NCBI GenBank assembly: GCA_903957805.1
Contig: CAJBQQ010000173.1
Coordinates: 1-7,107, forward strand
DNA: 7,107 bases
Source of the DNA: an uncultured Pseudomonadota bacterium
Lineage (GTDB): Bacteria > Pseudomonadota > Gammaproteobacteria > Burkholderiales > Nitrosomonadaceae
Reading direction: 5' to 3'
The stretch's first letter is position 1. Every line of letters begins with the position of its first letter. The translations under genes and the position numbers were made by a program. The notes under the pieces were generated by a model, which was not told where the DNA came from, made no database searches, and was given only the letters and a program-made list of their open reading frames with translations. Positions 5,603 to 7,107 of this stretch are shown in pieces.

Positions 5603-6191
5603 GAGCCATGCTTTCGCTGATCACTTTAGCCATCCAACTCGGCAAAATAGCTCGCGTACTACGCACAGCCTCCCATTCAGGTTCGGATAGTCTTGTGCGG
5701 AGTTGTTTGAGAGCGGCCGGTGCAGCCTCAGGACCCAGCCAATAGAGTGCACGAATCGCCATGCCTGCGGGGCGTTTGCCCAGCAATAACTGCCAGCGAT
5801 TGCCGTGTTTGAGCTCAATGAAACGATTACCCAGTTGCAGTTTGCGGGATGGGCCAGAGGTAAAAAATACTTCTCGCGTCGGCACCTGCGTGGTCAAACC
5901 CAGTACATTGGCTTCAGCCGCACCATTGGGCACTACCGTCTCACCACAACTCGCTTCAATGGCCCGCACCACTGACTCGGTGGAGGGTGGACGAGCGCCG
6001 AATCGACCTTGGCAAGGTGTGACGTAGGTACCACGACTCACACGCATCAATTGGCCTTCCTGAGCCAATCTGGACAAGGTTTTGTCCACAGCAGCACGCG
6101 AACCCAGATGCAGAAATTCTTTGGGTGACAGCATGCCACCCTCTCGCATGGCGCAAGCGGCAGACAAAATATTTTCAGCAAGATGGCTCAT
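5595..6191 (-). CDS. abiEi: AbiEi-type antitoxin, DUF6088-like, N-terminal winged helix
   Basis: This 198-aa partner of the AbiEii toxin is the likely transcriptional repressor of the pair. The N-terminal ~60 residues form a winged helix: FLHLGSRAAVDKTLSRLAQ as the helix-turn-helix region and GQLMRVSRGTYVTP as the wing, the hallmark of AbiEi/DUF6088 proteins. The rest is the antitoxin domain, with VVPNGAAEANVLGLT, VFFTSGPSRKLQL and WQLLLGKRPAGMAIRALYWLG. The ATG at 6191 has a strong AAGGAG site (minus strand, 6200-6205) 8 nt upstream. That site overlaps the near arm of the inverted repeat at 6204-6235. In characterised AbiE systems AbiEi lowers toxin action without a stable complex and represses its own promoter; both are expected here but not shown. 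Confidence 0.9.
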   Translation of the reverse strand: MSHLAENILSAACAMREGGMLSPKEFLHLGSRAAVDKTLSRLAQEGQLMRVSRGTYVTPCQGRFGARPPSTESVVRAIEASCGETVVPNGAAEANVLGLTTQVPTREVFFTSGPSRKLQLGNRFIELKHGNRWQLLLGKRPAGMAIRALYWLGPEAAPAALKQLRTRLSEPEWEAVRSTRAILPSWMAKVISESMAHG

Positions 6192-6203
6192 GGTGCCGGC
6201 TCC

Positions 6204-6241
6204 TTTGTCAGAAGTGTATTTAGTTATCTGACAAATTGCAA
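6204..6241 (-). promoter_or_regulatory. abiE promoter with overlapping 9-bp inverted-repeat operator
   Basis: On the minus strand TTGCAA (6241-6236) and TACACT (6218-6213) are spaced by 17 bp as -35 and -10. Perfect arms TTTGTCAGA (6204-6212) and TCTGACAAA (6227-6235) flank the -10 with a 14-nt gap, and the near arm touches the ribosome binding site. AbiEi is known to bind inverted repeats at its promoter, so this is the expected operator. Transcription would start near 6206, about 15 nt before the ATG. Confidence 0.65.
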
Positions 6242-6759
6242 ATTTTATAGTGGCTTAAAGGTGTGAGCACGGATAGGAACTCCCTCCACCTACCGAATCT
6301 GAAATAAAACTTGATTAATTCATTCGCGAACAACCCCTTGTTTATTCTGAACAAGGAGGCCATAAAGACTTCTTGATGGTCAATTCTAAATTTACAAACA
6401 AAGATGGTCGTGAGATCCCCGCGGTTTTCTTCGTCTAGACTTTGTTTTTTGAGACCTTCTTAATGGCTTTATCAAGTATTTTTTCTCTGGAGGAGGAAGC
6501 TTCTGTGCAACTCGTATAAATGTGGGTACCGCACGAACCGAGAACATATCAACCAAATACGTATTCTCTAGCCTGACCTGCTATGCATGTGAATACATCG
6601 ATGTACAAAGGATTGAATCAACCCAAAAACTGCGGTTAAGCGATTCCATTGTTCCTCGTGAACCATCACTCAATAGCAACAAGCCGCTAGCACGCATTAT
6701 CTATGTCCCACACAATATATTCTGCTTTACAGAACCTGTTTAACGGAATAGCATGAATC
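6236..6759. other. Roughly 520-nt gap between abiEi and higB with no supported gene
   Basis: An open frame at 6522-6743 (+, 73 codons from GTG) resembles no family, has no ribosome binding site at a usable distance and looks like a chance frame. GGAGGAGG (6489-6496) is a strong Shine-Dalgarno match, but the nearest start, GTG at 6505, is followed by only a few codons. Minus-strand translation between about 6350 and 6500 gives lysine-rich pieces broken by stops, perhaps remnants. A perfect 7-bp hairpin lies at 6336-6356. The higBA promoter must lie at its right end, but I found only a poor -10 (TATATT, 6716-6721) with no matching -35. Confidence 0.5.
6336..6356. repeat. Perfect 7-bp inverted repeat CCTTGTT / AACAAGG
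   Basis: The arms CCTTGTT (6336-6342) and AACAAGG (6350-6356) flank a 7-nt loop. No T-run follows on either strand, so it is not a clear terminator. It may be an operator or a remnant of a former module in this gap. Confidence 0.35.
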
Positions 6760-7038
6760 ATGATTCACTCATTCGCATGCTCAGAAACTGCGTTGCTATT
6801 CAATAGCCATGAGTCGCGTCGATTTAAAAAAATTGAGCGGGTTGCCAGGCGTAAATTATTGCAGCTGCATGCGGTAACACTACTACAAGACTTACGTATC
6901 CCTCCTGGCAATCAATTGGAAGTACTGAAAGGAGAACGTGATGGGCAATACAGCATTCGGATCAATGACCAGTGGAAGTTATGTTTTGTCTGGAAGGAAG
7001 ACGGAGCCCACCAAGTTGAAATTGTGGACTACCACTAG
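6760..7038 (+). CDS. higB: HigB toxin, RelE-superfamily ribosome-dependent mRNA interferase
   Basis: This 92-aa protein is full length for HigB of the RelE/ParE superfamily. Family landmarks run the whole length: MIHSFACSETALLFN, the basic helix RFKKIERVARRKLLQL, LQDLRIPPGNQLEVLKG, and the core SIRINDQWKLCFVW, ending in VEIVDYH. R67, D70 and the C-terminal H92 fall in the conserved strand and tail positions of active HigB proteins. It cleaves mRNA on translating ribosomes according to family knowledge. The toxin precedes the antitoxin, as is usual for hig loci. The ATG at 6760 has only a weak GGA upstream, compatible with poor toxin translation. Confidence 0.95.
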   Translation: MIHSFACSETALLFNSHESRRFKKIERVARRKLLQLHAVTLLQDLRIPPGNQLEVLKGERDGQYSIRINDQWKLCFVWKEDGAHQVEIVDYH

Positions 7039-7049
7039 GAGGAAAGGGC

Positions 7050-7107
7050 ATGACGGTATTACTTGATGAAATTCACCCAGGAGAGATCTTGTTAGAAGAG
7101 TTCATGA
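7050..7107 (+). CDS. higA: HigA antitoxin, N-terminal fragment cut by the window edge
   Basis: Only 19 codons are present, reading MTVLLDEIHPGEILLEEFM, which is the characteristic opening of HigA/XRE-family antitoxins just before their helix-turn-helix. The gene begins 11 nt after the higB stop. A near-consensus AGGAGG (7037-7042) overlaps the higB stop codon at 7 nt spacing, far stronger than the site of the toxin, which fits a surplus of antitoxin. The final bases TGA are out of frame and are not a stop. The DNA-binding domain lies outside the window. Confidence 0.9.
   Translation, partial: MTVLLDEIHPGEILLEEFM

Noticed and set aside
6522..6743. 73-codon GTG frame before higB
   Set aside because: No usable ribosome binding site, unusual composition and no family resemblance. 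Kept only as part of the gap description.
1..7107. CRISPR array, integron attC sites, insertion sequences, tRNA or rRNA genes
   Set aside because: I saw no regularly spaced repeats, no attC-like sites shared between the modules, no transposase or terminal repeats, and no cloverleaf or rRNA sequence.

Overview
The window (about 7.1 kb, moderate overall GC) looks like proteobacterial chromosome. The evidence is a cytoplasmic HisKA_3-type sensor kinase with a NarL/FixJ-type response regulator, Shine-Dalgarno and sigma70-like signals, and toxin-antitoxin families (StbDE/RelBE, HigBA, AbiE with a DUF6088-like antitoxin) that are common in beta- and gammaproteobacteria. I cannot name the species from sequence alone.

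Layout. (1) 2-2198: a signalling block. It holds the 3' part of a REC-PAS-HisKA_3-HATPase kinase that runs off the left edge, a 316-nt gap with promoter-like sites and a palindrome, and a 210-aa LuxR-type response regulator with its own plausible promoter. (2) 2323-3599: a two-gene operon of a small AbiEii/MNT-type nucleotidyltransferase followed, with a 1-nt overlap, by an unrecognised 179-aa protein with a C-terminal winged helix. A long, nearly perfect inverted repeat covers the -10 and reaches the GTG start. (3) 3768-4287: an StbD/Phd-YefM antitoxin overlapping a RelE/StbE toxin. (4) 4355-4595, minus strand: a broken small reading frame whose start is buried in the end of abiEii. (5) 4559-6191, minus strand: a GC-richer AbiEi-AbiEii type IV system with a clear promoter-operator. 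(6) 6236-6759: a gap with no gene I can support. (7) 6760-7107: higB and the first 19 codons of higA, which runs off the right edge.

Four complete or edge-truncated toxin-antitoxin-like modules therefore sit side by side within about 4.8 kb directly downstream of a two-component system. This has the look of an accessory defence or stability island. Each module appears self-contained: tight gene overlaps, its own upstream inverted repeat in three cases, and antitoxins with DNA-binding domains that should autoregulate. The AbiE block differs from its neighbours in strand and base composition, which suggests separate acquisition. The least conventional part is module 2: the nucleotidyltransferase comes first, its partner has the winged helix at the C-terminus instead of the N-terminus, and I do not recognise the partner's N-terminal two-thirds.
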